Origin: Megaustenia siamemsis
Lineage: Eukaryota; Mollusca; Gastropoda; Stylommatophora; Ariophantidae
Direction: 5' to 3'
Assembly: GCA_032433765.1 (NCBI GenBank)
Contig: JAVIAB010000073.1
Coordinates: 68,553,087-68,617,086, forward strand
Length of the DNA: 64,000 nt
Positions 1 through 10,828 of this stretch are shown one piece after another. The position numbers were made by a program, and so were the translations under genes. The notes beneath the pieces were generated by a model, which had not been told where the DNA came from, did no database searches, and saw nothing but the letters and a program-made list of their open reading frames with translations. Each line of letters starts with the position of its first letter. Within the stretch, counting starts at the first letter, position 1.

Positions 1-147
1 GAGATAGAGCTGCTTGCACAGAACAGAGACAAATTACGAGATTTGATAAAATATCTTTAAAAGAAAACTGCTAGAACAAAAATTCAGATATTCAAAGGTG
101 TATCTTGGTCTACGCCCTATGTGCCGGCAACGGCTCGAAAGGTCAAT
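1..147 (+). mobile_element. 3' end of a LINE (family B), cut by the window edge
   Basis: The first 147 bases read as the reverse complement of 31867-32022, where they form the 3' end of a LINE carrying a reverse transcriptase. The shared end includes the GCTCGAAAGGTCAATAGATA signature. Here the usual GATA-rich tail is replaced by a long TA microsatellite. Only the extreme 3' end of the element is present. Confidence 0.75.
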
Positions 148-288
<141 letters not shown>

Positions 289-529
289 TTATTTATTTAA
301 ACATGCACACATATACATGCACATGAACACAAAGATTTTTCATTAAGTAATGTTTTTTGTTTCTCTGTTAATTTTAGTGTATTACAAACAATGATTTAGT
401 GAAGTGGATTATAAACAAAGAGCAGTCAATGAATTTCTTTTGATGAAACATGAGAGCATCTCAAACATTCATAGGCACTTATAAAATGTGTGTAGTTTAG
501 TTTAGATAATCCTCAATATACATCGAACA

Positions 530-870
530 AGTCTTTAAGTGATCAGATCTTCATCTAAGTATATCCCTCAATGTGTAGAGACTAACAACACCAGTGTTGT
601 GATGGTTGACAAGTATTCTTTGGATTATTGCACAGTGCTTCCATCTGGCATCTCCCACCATGACATGATATTTGTGCAATCTGTTCATGGTTGCGGATTT
701 AGAGTAGTTTTTTTTTAGTTTATCATTCAGCATCCTAGAGGGCACTAAGAATGTCACCATTATCCATTGCCCTTACCAATGGATAATGGTGACATTCTGA
801 GTGCCCTTCCCCACTCATCATCAGCCAAACTGGCAAGTCTGTCAGCATGTTCATTACCTCATACACCACA
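530..870 (-). mobile_element. Decayed 3' part of an RNase-H LINE (family F)
   Basis: On the minus strand 775-855 reads as an RNase H tail motif, GNEHADRLASLADDEWG. The stretch 551-640 reads NTGVVSLYTLRDILR, which matches TGVVSRWTLRDLL in the copy at 36.9-37.3 kb. Stop codons and indels show it is inactive. Confidence 0.6.
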
Positions 871-899
871 TGCTCTAGCATGAAAGTAAAATAGATTTT

Positions 900-2560
900 T
901 TTTTAAAATGGACCTCTCCAGAAAAAAGTCACTGTTGTCGAGCCCAGCATTTGCAATCTTTCTCTCTCTCTCTCTGCGATCAAGACTCAATCAGAGTAGG
1001 ATTCCAGACTCTCATGAAGTCAGCTGTCTGTTTAAGTGATTCGATTGCCCCATATAGTTTCTCTTCCAGGGAGGTGGGTGTGGACCACATTGCTCTTCTC
1101 AGGTCTGTGTACTGGGGGCAATCCTGTAGAACATGTTTTGTAGTCATTTTGTCCATTTTACAGTGGCATAGGCTGGCTGTACCTATTTTGAATTGGTGAA
1201 CATGTGATTTCTCATTCTATTGTGGCCAGTGCGTAGGCGAAGTATGATGACTTGATAGTTGATGGTATCCGTCCCTCTCGTTATGCTTTGGGTGTTCTCG
1301 TTTCCATTTTTCATGGTACTGACCTCTGAGGATGGATTTGGCTTCATCATAACTGAGCGGATGGTTCTCTTGTGGTAATCTTCCTCCCTCTTTTGCTAAT
1401 TTGTCTGTGCGTTCGTTCCCGTGTATATTACAGTGTGATGGTATCCACTGAATGACTACTCTCTGGAAGTTATTGCATAGTTGGTCCAGGGTTGTTCTCA
1501 AGTCATCTAGTTCATTGTTCTTGGGGCTTTTTAGAGCTGATAGCACTGACAGTGCATCAGTCAGAATCACCAATTTATCGTGCATGTTATTTTTGTGTTA
1601 AGTAGCCAGTGTTGAAGCATCTCTGAGGGCCTCAGTTTCTGCTTTAAAGTTGTTTGAGAATTTCCCAGTAGCTATTGACTTGGTGATCTCGTCCTGGTTA
1701 TTCAGCATCAAGAATACACCTCCCCTTCCATTTCTGGTGGAATTTGTATCAGAGCCATCTGTGTATACGTGGAACCAAGAGTCCTGTGGGTAGGTATCAT
1801 GTATGTGTTTTTCTGCTACGTGTTTTCTTTCTGTGTCTGATTGGGTGCCTTTTTTCATGATTCCTGTTATATTTTCCTTAAGTTGTGGTATTTTATGTTT
1901 CCCATGAGGAGACATATCAGATGGGCCCAAGGGTTTCGATATTGTTTGGGAAAGTACTGGGTCTCTAGTAGTTAGTTCATTGGCAATTGCAGCAAAGTTG
2001 CTCCTCTTTAGTCGTACAATTCCGAAACCAGTTATTCTTTGGTGCATGGGGTGGCTAAGGAGCCTTCTATATTTCTCGCTTGTTGCAATACTTTAGTGAC
2101 CTGTCTGTCATCTAAGGGTTGTAAACCTGTTACTGTTTCTAGAGTCTTGATAGGTGTAGATTTCATAGCACCAGTGATGATACGGGCAGCTTGGTTCTGT
2201 GTTCTGTTAATTTTGCTAAGGTGTGATTTGGAAGCCATAGCCCAGGCTGTGACTCCATACTCTAGGACTGGTCTGACTCTTCCTATGTATGGTCGTTTCA
2301 AGATATTGCTGTCTGCTTGTTGCTGTTTGCTGCCAGTCCGTTCCTGCCAACTTCATAATATTAGTTCGTTTTCTGGCTTTTTTTCTTGCTTTGTCTATCT
2401 GATTTTTCAAAGTCATTCTGCGATTCATGGTGATACCAAGGTATGTTGGGTTTTGGTCAATAGATTGTCTTTCTGATGTAAAGTTAAGTATGGTAGCTAC
2501 TGTGTAGAATGTTCTGCTCTTTGTGTAGTTCAAAATGGATGGTTGGGTGAACAGAATCTG
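900..2560 (-). mobile_element. Non-LTR retrotransposon (family E): RT C-terminus plus RNase H
   Basis: Four overlapping minus-strand frames together read as the C-terminal part of a reverse transcriptase followed by RNase H. The four RNase H carboxylates can be read in order: YTDGS near 1770, ETEAL near 1630, LTDALS near 1560 and ERTDKLA near 1400. The last two sit in a different frame from the first two, so there is a frameshift near 1590. After RNase H a cysteine/histidine-rich tail follows (about 950-1200), typical of I-clade elements. RNase H makes an I, Nimb or related clade likely; the exact clade is inference. The 5' end is truncated near 2560, before the RT active site. It is a pseudogene. 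Confidence 0.8.
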
Positions 2561-2956
2561 TAGATGTCTGAAATTTTCAGGAACTAATAGAACTTTAGGA
2601 GTTCATGGAATTGAGAATAGACAAACTGACTTTCAAGACATTTGTGATGGCAACATTGGACAAAGTATACTTGGGTCACATGATTTTCATTTGTATTATG
2701 CAACAATTAATTAACAATAATTACTATACTGGTTGATTATGAAATCAGGCACTGTTTGAATGTAATGGCATGTATAAAAGAGTGGATAGATCTATATAAC
2801 AAGAGAACTACCAGAATCATTAGTATGTCTACTAGTTGTCATAAAAGAGACTGAGCATGTTTGAGCCTGTTTCAAATACATTGAGGTTGGTTCTTCAAAT
2901 CATATTTGAATGCTGTGATAGTTTTTTGCTTATCTAAATGTTTTTTTTCTTTTCAG
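2561..2956. other. Non-coding sequence upstream of the first visible exon
   Basis: This is AT-rich sequence ending in a strong polypyrimidine tract and TTTCAG acceptor at 2955-2956. It is presumably intron of gene 1. I see no other feature in it. Confidence 0.5.
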
Positions 2957-3058
2957 AAAGCTCAACCTATTAGCAGCATTTCAAGTATTAGTCGTACACA
3001 CCTTCAGCCAAACTCTTCGTGGCTTGAGTTTCCAGTCAGTGATGGTATTGTGCCAGAG
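2957..3058 (+). CDS. Gene 1, first visible exon
   Basis: The exon is bounded by a pyrimidine-rich TTTCAG acceptor and a GAG|GTATTT donor. It holds 34 codons in phase 0 (KAQPISSISS ... GIVPE), with no stop. The phase-0 join to the exon at 6019 keeps the frame. No start codon belongs here: the ATG at 2906 lies in the intron, ahead of the acceptor. At least one 5' exon, with the true start, must therefore lie upstream, probably outside the window. The sequence is low complexity (Ser/Pro) and carries no recognisable domain. Confidence rests on the splice signals and on the phase agreement with the following exons. Confidence 0.65.
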
Positions 3059-3569
3059 GTATTTGCAAACTTGAATTGTTGCATTTCTAAAAAAAAATGT
3101 TATAAATGATAAAGATTGATGACCATTTATTCCAATTTCATCCATTTTGTTACAACTTGCTAGAAGATAGATGTGTTTGTCCCCTGACTTTTTAGTTTGA
3201 ATATTTTATGTTTGCTTTTAAATTAGTGAGTATAAGTCACTTTTTTATTTATGAAGTCTTTGCATTCTTGATAATTTTCTTCTATGTTCCATTTGATCTA
3301 AACATATCAGCACCTGTATATTGATTACATCCAATCATTATATCCAGCCAATTTTAGACTTCTCTCTCCTTTACAAATAATTGCCAGTAAGACAATGTTG
3401 CAAAGGTGGGGTAAGTCAGAACCTTTCTTGAAATTTTAAAGTGGTGCTATTAAGACACCACCAACAAACTCTTGTAAACTAAATATTAACATTGAATCAC
3501 ACAACCTTAGCTGAGAGTGAGCAGTAGCGGAAACTTATGAAAGAAAATGTAGTGAAACAACTAATTAAC
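3059..3569. other. Intron 1 of gene 1, unique part
   Basis: This is AT-rich intronic sequence between the donor at 3059 and a TTAA-flanked element starting at 3570. I see nothing recognisable in it. Confidence 0.5.
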
Positions 3570-4079
3570 CCTAGATTATGATTCTGTTGTAAAAATTATC
3601 GCCCCAAAATACAAATTCTTTAAATTTGACATTTTGCTGCAGGTAAACACCCACATCCCACCTTCCTAATTACTACTTCAGTGATCCCTGAGTGTTGAAT
3701 TTGTTTCCTTTGAGGTTGGATTTTTGTTTTCAAGACGGAGGAAATCTCCTCGGCCGTCGGTGAGGTGAGGCATCAAAGAAACCTTTGTAAAACGGGAAGG
3801 CGAGCGAATGATGCTTTAAGGGAACTGAGCATGCTGCTGGATTGACAGACTTATGGCGACCATATGAATAGATAATGTAAAACCTCTGTTAGCCATGGCG
3901 CCATGTGTTTGAATTTCTGGCCTTAAATCTAACACAATACAAGAAATTTTTACGATATCCAATTCCCAAGTGTCTGCTTGGGTGAATTCACAGTTTAGTA
4001 GCAAAAGTTCAAAGAAAATACAATTTTTGGAACCCAGATGTAACTTTTAAGTCGTAGTAATTTTTATGATGGTATCATG
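3570..4079. mobile_element. TTAA-flanked palindromic non-autonomous DNA element, copy 1
   Basis: The left end reads TTAA then CCCTAGATTATGATTCTG. The right end holds the complementary GTAATTTTTATGATGGTATCAT, but the terminal bases and TTAA are eroded. The interior shares a GGAAAT-centred palindromic stretch (3725-3785) with the reverse complement of 50941-51000. TTAA targets and CCC-starting ends are typical of piggyBac-type elements. It has no coding capacity. Confidence 0.65.
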
Positions 4080-4450
4080 AAAATGTCAGCCACACCAATT
4101 ATAAACAAATGCTACCTGCACACATAAATATTTTCCAATAAAAGCTGGTTAGATCCACATGACAGGGGACCATGCATGCTGATTTCAACAGCGCAGTATT
4201 TTTTTCATGTCTTCCAGGTATCCTGTCGTTTTAATAAAATGTCAATTTTTTTTCCCTTTTACAAAAAAAAAGCTATAAAATTACTTTATCATTGGTCTAT
4301 CATGATTCATAACTTGCAATCTTATATCAATATCATGATACCAATAACGTGTATAATCATGGGTTTGAATTGTTTGATCTTTTTTCATGGTGAAACAAAT
4401 CATTCTAGATCTCCATAAAATTGTGTACTTGTTGTGTCCCTGAGGAATAG

Positions 4451-4712
4451 AAAAAAAAAAGTAAAGTACCCCCGTCACACCAAGTAGCGTATAGGGAATA
4501 TGGTGTTAGTGACCATAAATTTTACAGACCTTTGGCCCATGATTTTTGGGGGTAATGTGGCCGGTATTACACCCGTGCCGCTTCACTTTCCCAGAAAAAA
4601 ATCCGGTACTCATTAAAGGCTGGGTGAACCCGGAAGCCATCGGTTGGAATCGAACCCTACCCCTTGTCCTTTGTAGTCCAGTTCACTAACCACTGAGCTA
4701 TCGCGGCTCCCT
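4451..4712 (-). mobile_element. Full-length tRNA-derived SINE (family 1)
   Basis: On the minus strand the element begins with a tRNA-like head containing TAGCTCAGTGGTTAG (A box) and GGTTCGATTCC (B box). It continues through a conserved body and ends in an A-rich tail at 4451-4460. A perfect 10-bp target duplication, TGAGGAATAG, flanks it at 4441-4450 and 4713-4722. Other copies of the same body occur at 30550, 31779 and 60991. Confidence 0.92.
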
Positions 4713-4742
4713 TGAGGAATAGTGGTTAGCTTAATTTAATGT

Positions 4743-5013
4743 ATATCTATCTATCTATCTCTATTGTCCTTTCGAGCCGAAGATGGCACATAGGGCGAAC
4801 CACAATCTCAAAAACAGAAACCTTGCATGCCAAAGTCGCACATATTGCAGAGATCACTGTTCTAAAATATATGGCGCTGTTTCCATAACAATACTTTTTA
4901 CAATGACAGCGTGTCAAGCCATCGATCAATCTCCTTAGTCACCTCTTATGACATGCCTGGAAGGTCACTATTCTTTACTTCCCTCATAATGAGGCCCCGG
5001 TAACACACAGGAA
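4743..5013 (-). mobile_element. SINE (family 2) with LINE B-like tail
   Basis: This is the same 270-bp element as 43377-43643, in reverse orientation. It ends in the GCTCGAAAGGACAATAGAGA-type tail and an (ATAG)n run at 4741-4760. It lies 20 bp from the SINE-1 copy, inside intron 1 of gene 1. Confidence 0.85.
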
Positions 5014-5310
5014 GTGTATATAATAATGCTAAATATATATGTTTATGCAATGACATCTTTTTTAGTCTGACATCTTCATGAATTAAAAAATATATTAATA
5101 ACCCCCATCCATTTAGTTTTTGTCTGAAGAAAATATGGTTAGTCTACACATGACCCAATCAAACAACTAAAACAATGAGACCAAAATCTCATCTTCTAAA
5201 TGAGAACATCACCCAGCCCTGCCAAACAACATCTTAACAGATTAAACCTCTTGCATGTATCAAGTTACAGCCACCATATGGAAATAGTGGATAATCTGTT
5301 GTTACTCTGT
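5014..5310. other. Intron 1, unique part
   Basis: This is AT-rich intronic sequence between a SINE and a minisatellite. No recognisable feature is seen. Confidence 0.5.
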
Positions 5311-5820
5311 CCCATATCTAATGGACCTGTACTGATGTTAATTTCCTCCACTCTGCCCATATCTAATGGACCTATACTGATGTTAATTTCCTCCACTCTG
5401 CCCATATCTAATGGACCTATACTGATGTTAATTTCCTCTACTCTGCCCATATCTAATGGACCAGTACAGCTGTTATTTTCCGCAACTGCTCCTATGTAAT
5501 GGACCAGTACTGCTGTTATTTTCCACAACTGCTCCTATGTAATGGACCAGTACTGCTGTTATTTTCCACAACTGCTCCTATGTAATGGACCAGTACTGCT
5601 GTTATTTTCCACAACTGCTCCTATGAAATGGACCAGTACTGCTATTTTCCACAACTGCTCCTATGTAATGGACCAGTACTGCTGTTATTTTCCACAACTG
5701 CTCCTATGTAATGGACCAGTACTGCTGTTATTTTCCACAACTGCTCCTATGAAATGGACCAGTACTGCTGTTATTTTCCACAACTGCTCCTATGTAATGG
5801 ACCAGTACTGCTGTTATTTC
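5311..5820. repeat. Minisatellite, 45-bp units passing into 43-bp units
   Basis: Copies start at 5311, 5356, 5401 and 5446 (45-bp period, CCCATATCTAATGGACC...). From 5491 the unit becomes CCTATGTAATGGACCAGTAC... with a 43-bp period and about seven to eight copies. One copy near 5627-5668 has an internal deletion. The two unit types are clearly related. Reading frames across the array are by-products of the repetition. Confidence 0.93.
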
Positions 5821-5866
5821 CCTGTGTTGCCAACCACTTTATCACTCTTTCAATAAACTTTTCTCT

Positions 5867-5897
<31 letters not shown>

Positions 5898-6018
5898 ACT
5901 TCTCCTTAGTTTCTCCTGTCCTTGTTCTTTCCTGTTGTCACAATGTTGTATTGAAAAAAGAAATGTTTTGTTTCATTTTCTTTTCTTATATTATTTTTCT
6001 ACGAAACTTTTACCACAG

Positions 6019-6159
6019 TACCAGTTTCAACCAGAACCTTTGCCAGAGCCAGATGTACTTCAACCCCGTCACAATGTTTCACGTCCTCCTCAAATACTGA
6101 GACCACAGTATCCACAGCCTGGCCCTGCAGGCTGGCCTGTTGCTGGGTTCAATTACATG
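6019..6159 (+). CDS. Gene 1, second visible exon
   Basis: The acceptor is TTTTACCACAG at 6008-6018 and the donor is a perfect ATG|GTGAGT at 6160. The exon has 47 codons, phase 0 at both ends. The peptide is rich in Pro and Gln (YQFQPEPLPEPDV ... PGPAGWPVAGFNYM). A second AG at 6023-6024 would drop two residues without changing frame. The segment looks disordered, with no known domain. It links in frame to the exon at 7435. Confidence 0.75.
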
Positions 6160-7434
6160 GTGAGTGTTGCTGTGAATTTTCTGGTTTCTTTTTAATGCTC
6201 TTCTTTTCTTGGACCAAACATAAGCTGCAATAGATTCACTGCAAGTATATCTTTCTCATTTTATACATCTGCTGCTGCCGTAAAGTATCGCATAATTGAA
6301 GGGAAGAATATATAATATAATCTATTGATATAACTAATTTATAATCCCTCATAATTTTGGTGGCTCAGTAAAACTGGAAATAAATAAGTAACGAAAACAG
6401 TTAATTTCATTATCATATACTATTTTTTTTCAGCTTTCTCCTTGTGATTACCTTTATCATCAACCTTGTGTTGTGCTTACAACTAGCTGTAATTGCATCT
6501 TTCAACCTAGCATATCCAACTTTAGCAGGGAAATTTTGGGTACTGGGTTGTCTTCCTTCTCAATCCACACTCAGCTGCTCAGCTATTGGTTTGTCTAGTT
6601 ACTAGCACTAGTCTGGTGTCTAGTACTGCAACTACATGGGAAGAGAATGATTGGGAGACAAAGAAATTAAAAACAGCGCTTTATATTAATTTAATTCTTA
6701 TTAGTGGAGTTGAATTTGACAACATAAAATAGAAAATATAGGTAATTGACTGGTTGGATTACTGTTTAATGGAACAAATATTATTCTTGTATGTGATAGT
6801 TGAAATGTTTGTATAATGTTTCTTCTCCTTCTGATATTCGCGTGATGACACGATGATAGAATAGAATGAACTTCCAACATAAAGCACTAAATTATTGTTT
6901 GATTGACTATTGAAACTGTGTTTTGAAGTATTTGTTTTTCCTGTGTCACTGAAACCTAGAACAAACTGACAATTGTTATAATAATGACTCAATAAACTGT
7001 GTGTTGTTGGTAATGTTTAAGGTTGTTTATGTCAGAATTATTGTGTTTTTTTAAATAATTAACTTATTGAAAATGTGTTATTTTCTGTATATGTCATGAT
7101 TTTGTTAGTTTGTTGAAAGTGTTATTTCACATATCATTTAATAAATGTTTTGATGTTTCTGTTTGTTTCTTAGTCCCATGATAATAGTGCCCTTATTTCT
7201 TTCTTATTGCTAAACACATTTTTGGGTACTCATTAGCTCATCTTTCCTAGAAACAAGTCTTTGGTACCTAAGGCTGAGTGAACCTAGAAACTGGTTAGTA
7301 GGGTGAACAAATCTGACTTCTTATATACAGTTCACTAACCACTGCTCTAACTTGAATTTAAATGTTTGTGAATGTAGAATTTAGCTGTACATTTTGCTTA
7401 GAGATTAAGTGTCTTGCTTCTATTTCATATGCAG
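6160..7434. other. Intron 2 of gene 1
   Basis: This is AT-rich intron from GTGAGT at 6160 to a TATGCAG acceptor ending at 7434. It holds a worn minus-strand SINE-1 fragment at about 7205-7362 (tRNA-like head remnant near 7330). I see nothing else. Confidence 0.6.
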
Positions 7435-7879
7435 GGCCAGAAAACATTTCAGCCCAGAGGGTTCTTTGGAGACAGACGTCCATTTAATACAAGACCTCAC
7501 CACAGATCATTTGGTGACAGAGGTCGTCCAATGCGTGATAGGGGAAGGTATCCCCGCCGTGGTTATGTGCCAGATCAAGGCCGTGGTTTCTTTTCAAGAG
7601 GGCGAGGTCGATCAGCACCACATGTCCACCAGTTTCCACCTGCAGAGATAGAAAGTGCAGGCGGCAATCTCATTGTGATTAACCCACAGCTCAAAGATGT
7701 AGCAAGAGAGAATGACAGTATTGCAGACAATGTAAATAACAATGGAGTAGCACATAGTACTCACCATCAGGTCGCTCCTGCACAGTCAAAGTTATTGTTG
7801 CCACAGGATAAATACTATACAGCCAGATCCTCTGCTGCTAGTGAGAAGACTTCAGAACCCACTTCATCAAAGCCAAGAG
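7435..7879 (+). CDS. Gene 1, third visible exon: Arg/Gly-rich segment
   Basis: The exon runs from a TATGCAG acceptor to an AGAG|GTATGA donor. It carries 148 codons plus one base, so the intron is phase 1. Residues about 88-145 of the assembled partial protein are Arg/Gly/Phe-rich (GFFGDRRPFN, GRGFFSRGRGRS), the type of segment that binds RNA or is methylated on arginine in many nuclear proteins. A short hydrophobic GGNLIVINPQLK motif and a Ser/Asn-rich stretch follow. The single leftover G combines with AT at 18144 to give Asp. That joins this exon in frame to the large exon across a 10.3-kb intron. Confidence 0.85.
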
Positions 7880-8865
7880 GTATGAAGTATATTCTTTACT
7901 CAATTCACAGCTGCAACATAGTCTGTGTAAGTAACCTCACCGATGCTCACAAGGACTGGACTTTGTGTATTATTTTCCATATTTTTTTGCTACTCATTTT
8001 ATTTAAAAGTACTGCCACTTAAAATGTTTAACAAATTTCCTGTTATCATATTTTGATATGTAGTCTTTTTTCATGTCTATTTATAATCTAGATGGTTCCA
8101 TGATGTGCTGTAACAAATATTGTAACTTGATTCTTTTAGTATAATAATAAATATGTTTAAGTAAATTGTCTGAAATGGAGAACAGGTAAGCTAGATAAAG
8201 AGACAATAGAAACAAAAATGTAAAAGAAAATGCTTTTCCAGTTGTCATTATGTTCTAGTTTATTGACACCAACACTGAGTAAACATATTTAACATACTTC
8301 TAATGAGTGAGTATAATTAATAAGCAAAAATAAGTAAAGAGTAACCACTACAACTTATAGCCTGTGGGGTAGATGGTTTAAATGTCTATATTTTTCCCAA
8401 ACCATCATCACATGTATAGATTATCTCTTTATTATCATGCCAAATCACTTTCCTATCACAGAAATAGATCTTTGGTACTCATTTAAAAAAAATGAGTGAA
8501 TCTAGTAGCATTGACAGTCTGAACAACAAGTAATCACAGCTGAAAATTTAACCCAGATCACCTAGGCAACAGATGATTGCACCCCACCACTAAGATCTTG
8601 AGTATCATAAGTCCTGATTATAGGTTCAGGTGTCATGTCAACTGACATGAGTGATCATGTCTTTAGCCAGCTTCTGAACATGATTTCTCTCATCAAGCAA
8701 ATGTAACTGACTTTACTCCAAGGCCAGAAAAATAGTCAAATACAAATATTACATTCTAATAAGTACTCTGAGCACTTTAAAAAAAAAAAAATCAAATATT
8801 TCATAGATTGCTTTGTGTCAAAATCATTTTCCTGCAAGATTAGCATGTGTGGAAACTTGCAGATT
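7880..8865. other. Intron 3 of gene 1, proximal part
   Basis: This is AT-rich intron with a probable worn SINE-1 fragment on the minus strand at about 8385-8600. No gene is seen. Confidence 0.5.
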
Positions 8866-9190
8866 TCTCTCTCTCTCTCTTTCTGCAATCAGGACTCAAT
8901 CAGAGTAGGATTCCAGACTCTCACATGAAGACAGCTGTCTGTTTAAGTGACTTGACATCATAATTAGAGTCTGTTAGATCCACTCTGCCTGAATACCTGT
9001 TAAAACGTTGCACTGTGAACTGCGCCAGTGGCCCAGTGCATCCTATTTCAGCCAGCATCTTGTTCAGGTTTGCTTTCCTTAGCCTTTGATTGTCCCCAGT
9101 CTTCCTGCAAGGCAGCACATTGTCTTTTCTGTAGGGGGATTCTGCCCTTAGATGGTCTGCCCTCCCAGGTTTACGAGCACCATCTGCCCA
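8866..9190 (-). mobile_element. LINE family E 3' end joined to unrelated sequence
   Basis: The stretch 8866-8950 matches 958-1040 closely: a CT-rich run, then ACTCAATCAGAGTAGGATTC, then a GACAGCTGTCTGTTTAAGTG-type segment. This is the 3' end of LINE E. From 8951 the sequence no longer matches the first copy. It is more GC-rich than its surroundings and runs into the minisatellite at 9195. A 91-residue minus frame crosses it, but I recognise no domain. Confidence 0.55.
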
Positions 9191-9194
9191 AGTC

Positions 9195-10245
9195 ACTAGA
9201 GGTGACTAACACAGACATGCACACACAAAGATATGAGATGTGACTAACACTGACATGCACACAACGATATGAGGCATGACTAACACTGACACGCACCAAA
9301 ATATGAGATATGACTAACACAGACACACACACACTAAGATATGAGATGTGACTAGCACAGACACACTCTAAAATATGAGATATGACTAACACAGATACAC
9401 ACACTAAGATATGAGATATGACTAAATACAGTCTTGCACACACAAAGATAAAGATAGGAGATGTGACTAACATAGACATGCACACACAAATATATGTGAT
9501 ATGACTAAACACACAAAGATATGAGACATGACTAACATAGACAGACACACACAAAGATGAGATGTGACTAGCATGGACATACACACAAATATATGAGATA
9601 TGACTAACTTAGACAAGCACACACAAAGGTATGAGATGTGACTAACGTAGACATGCTCACAAAGATATGAGATATGACTAACACAGACATGCACACACAA
9701 AGATATACATGACTAAGACAGATACACACTAAGATATGAGATATGACTAAACACAGACACACACAAAGATATGAGACATGATTAACACAGACATACACCA
9801 AGATATGAGATATGACCAACATGACACACACCAAGATATGAGCCATGGCCACCACACACACAAGCTAAGATATGAGCCATGGCTAGCACAGAAACACATT
9901 AAGATATGAGCCATGGCTTCACGGAAACACACCAAGATATGAACCATGACTAGCACAGAGACACATCAAGATATGAGCCATGGCTAGCACGGAAATACAC
10001 CAAGATATGAACCATGGCCAGCATAGACACATACCAAGATATGAACCCTGGCCAGCACAGTCACCCACCAAGATATGAGTCATGGCTAGCACGGATATAC
10101 ACTAAGATATGAGCCATGGCTAGCACGGACACACACCAAGATATGAACCATGGCCAGCATAGACACATACCAAGATATGAACCCTGGCCAGCACAGTCAC
10201 CCACCAAGATATCAGCCATGGCCAGCACATACACCCACCAAGATA
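9195..10245. repeat. Minisatellite array, about 33-45 bp units
   Basis: About 1.05 kb of degenerate units built on AGATATGAGATGTGACTAAC plus ACAGACACACACA. The left half carries ACTAACACAGACA and the right half drifts to GAGCCATGGCTAGCACGGA. Near the right end a stretch of about 75 bp (10001-10077) recurs 136 bp later (10137-10213), so several units were duplicated together. Minus-strand frames (SHISYLCVCMSVLV repeats) are products of the array. Confidence 0.93.
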
Positions 10246-10828
10246 TGCATATTTAAGCAATTACATACAAACAAATTAAGCAATCATATAAAAATTAAGC
10301 AATTATATGCAAAAAAAATACAATGCCTAAGTTTGAAACTTTTCTTGTCAGTGTTAACACACCCTTCCCCCTTTTCTCCATGACCGTAATGCTCTTTGTC
10401 ACTTGTAAAGAAAACATTTTGGAAATTTTAAGTAAATAAATTAGATTAGATTCTGATAAGATATTAAGTAGTAATAGAAGGAATGAAAATTATATTAATG
10501 CATTCAGGGACCTTCTTGTATCTAAAATTATAGCCTTATAAAAAATTATTAGTGTGATTAAATAATTTTTTTTTCTGTGTGCTTAATTGATTTCTTATAA
10601 ACACACTTGTCTTGCATTCATCAAGTAGTGTGTTTAAAGTATGTGTTGTTTATAATACACAAGTTTTTATCTGTGTTTAATGTATGTGTTTTCTGAGTAT
10701 TTATTAAAGGCTTATTATATAATGGCTAAAGCATGATGATAAATAGTCCACCATTTTCTCTCATTCTATTTTTTTGCCCATTTTTTCAGTTTGTGGTTTA
10801 TGTTTTGTCTCAGAATTTAATGATGATA
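10246..10828. other. Intron 3, unique part
   Basis: AT-rich intron between two minisatellites. No feature is recognised. Confidence 0.5.

Noticed and set aside
4640..4712. tRNA-like sequence with A and B boxes
   Set aside because: It is the head of a SINE with a defined target duplication and a continuing non-tRNA body, not a tRNA gene. The same holds at 31779-31859 and 54783-54850.
9171..9956. Minus-strand frames with CVCMSVLVISHIL-like repeats, resembling hydrophobic proteins
   Set aside because: They are translations of the minisatellite at 9195-10245.
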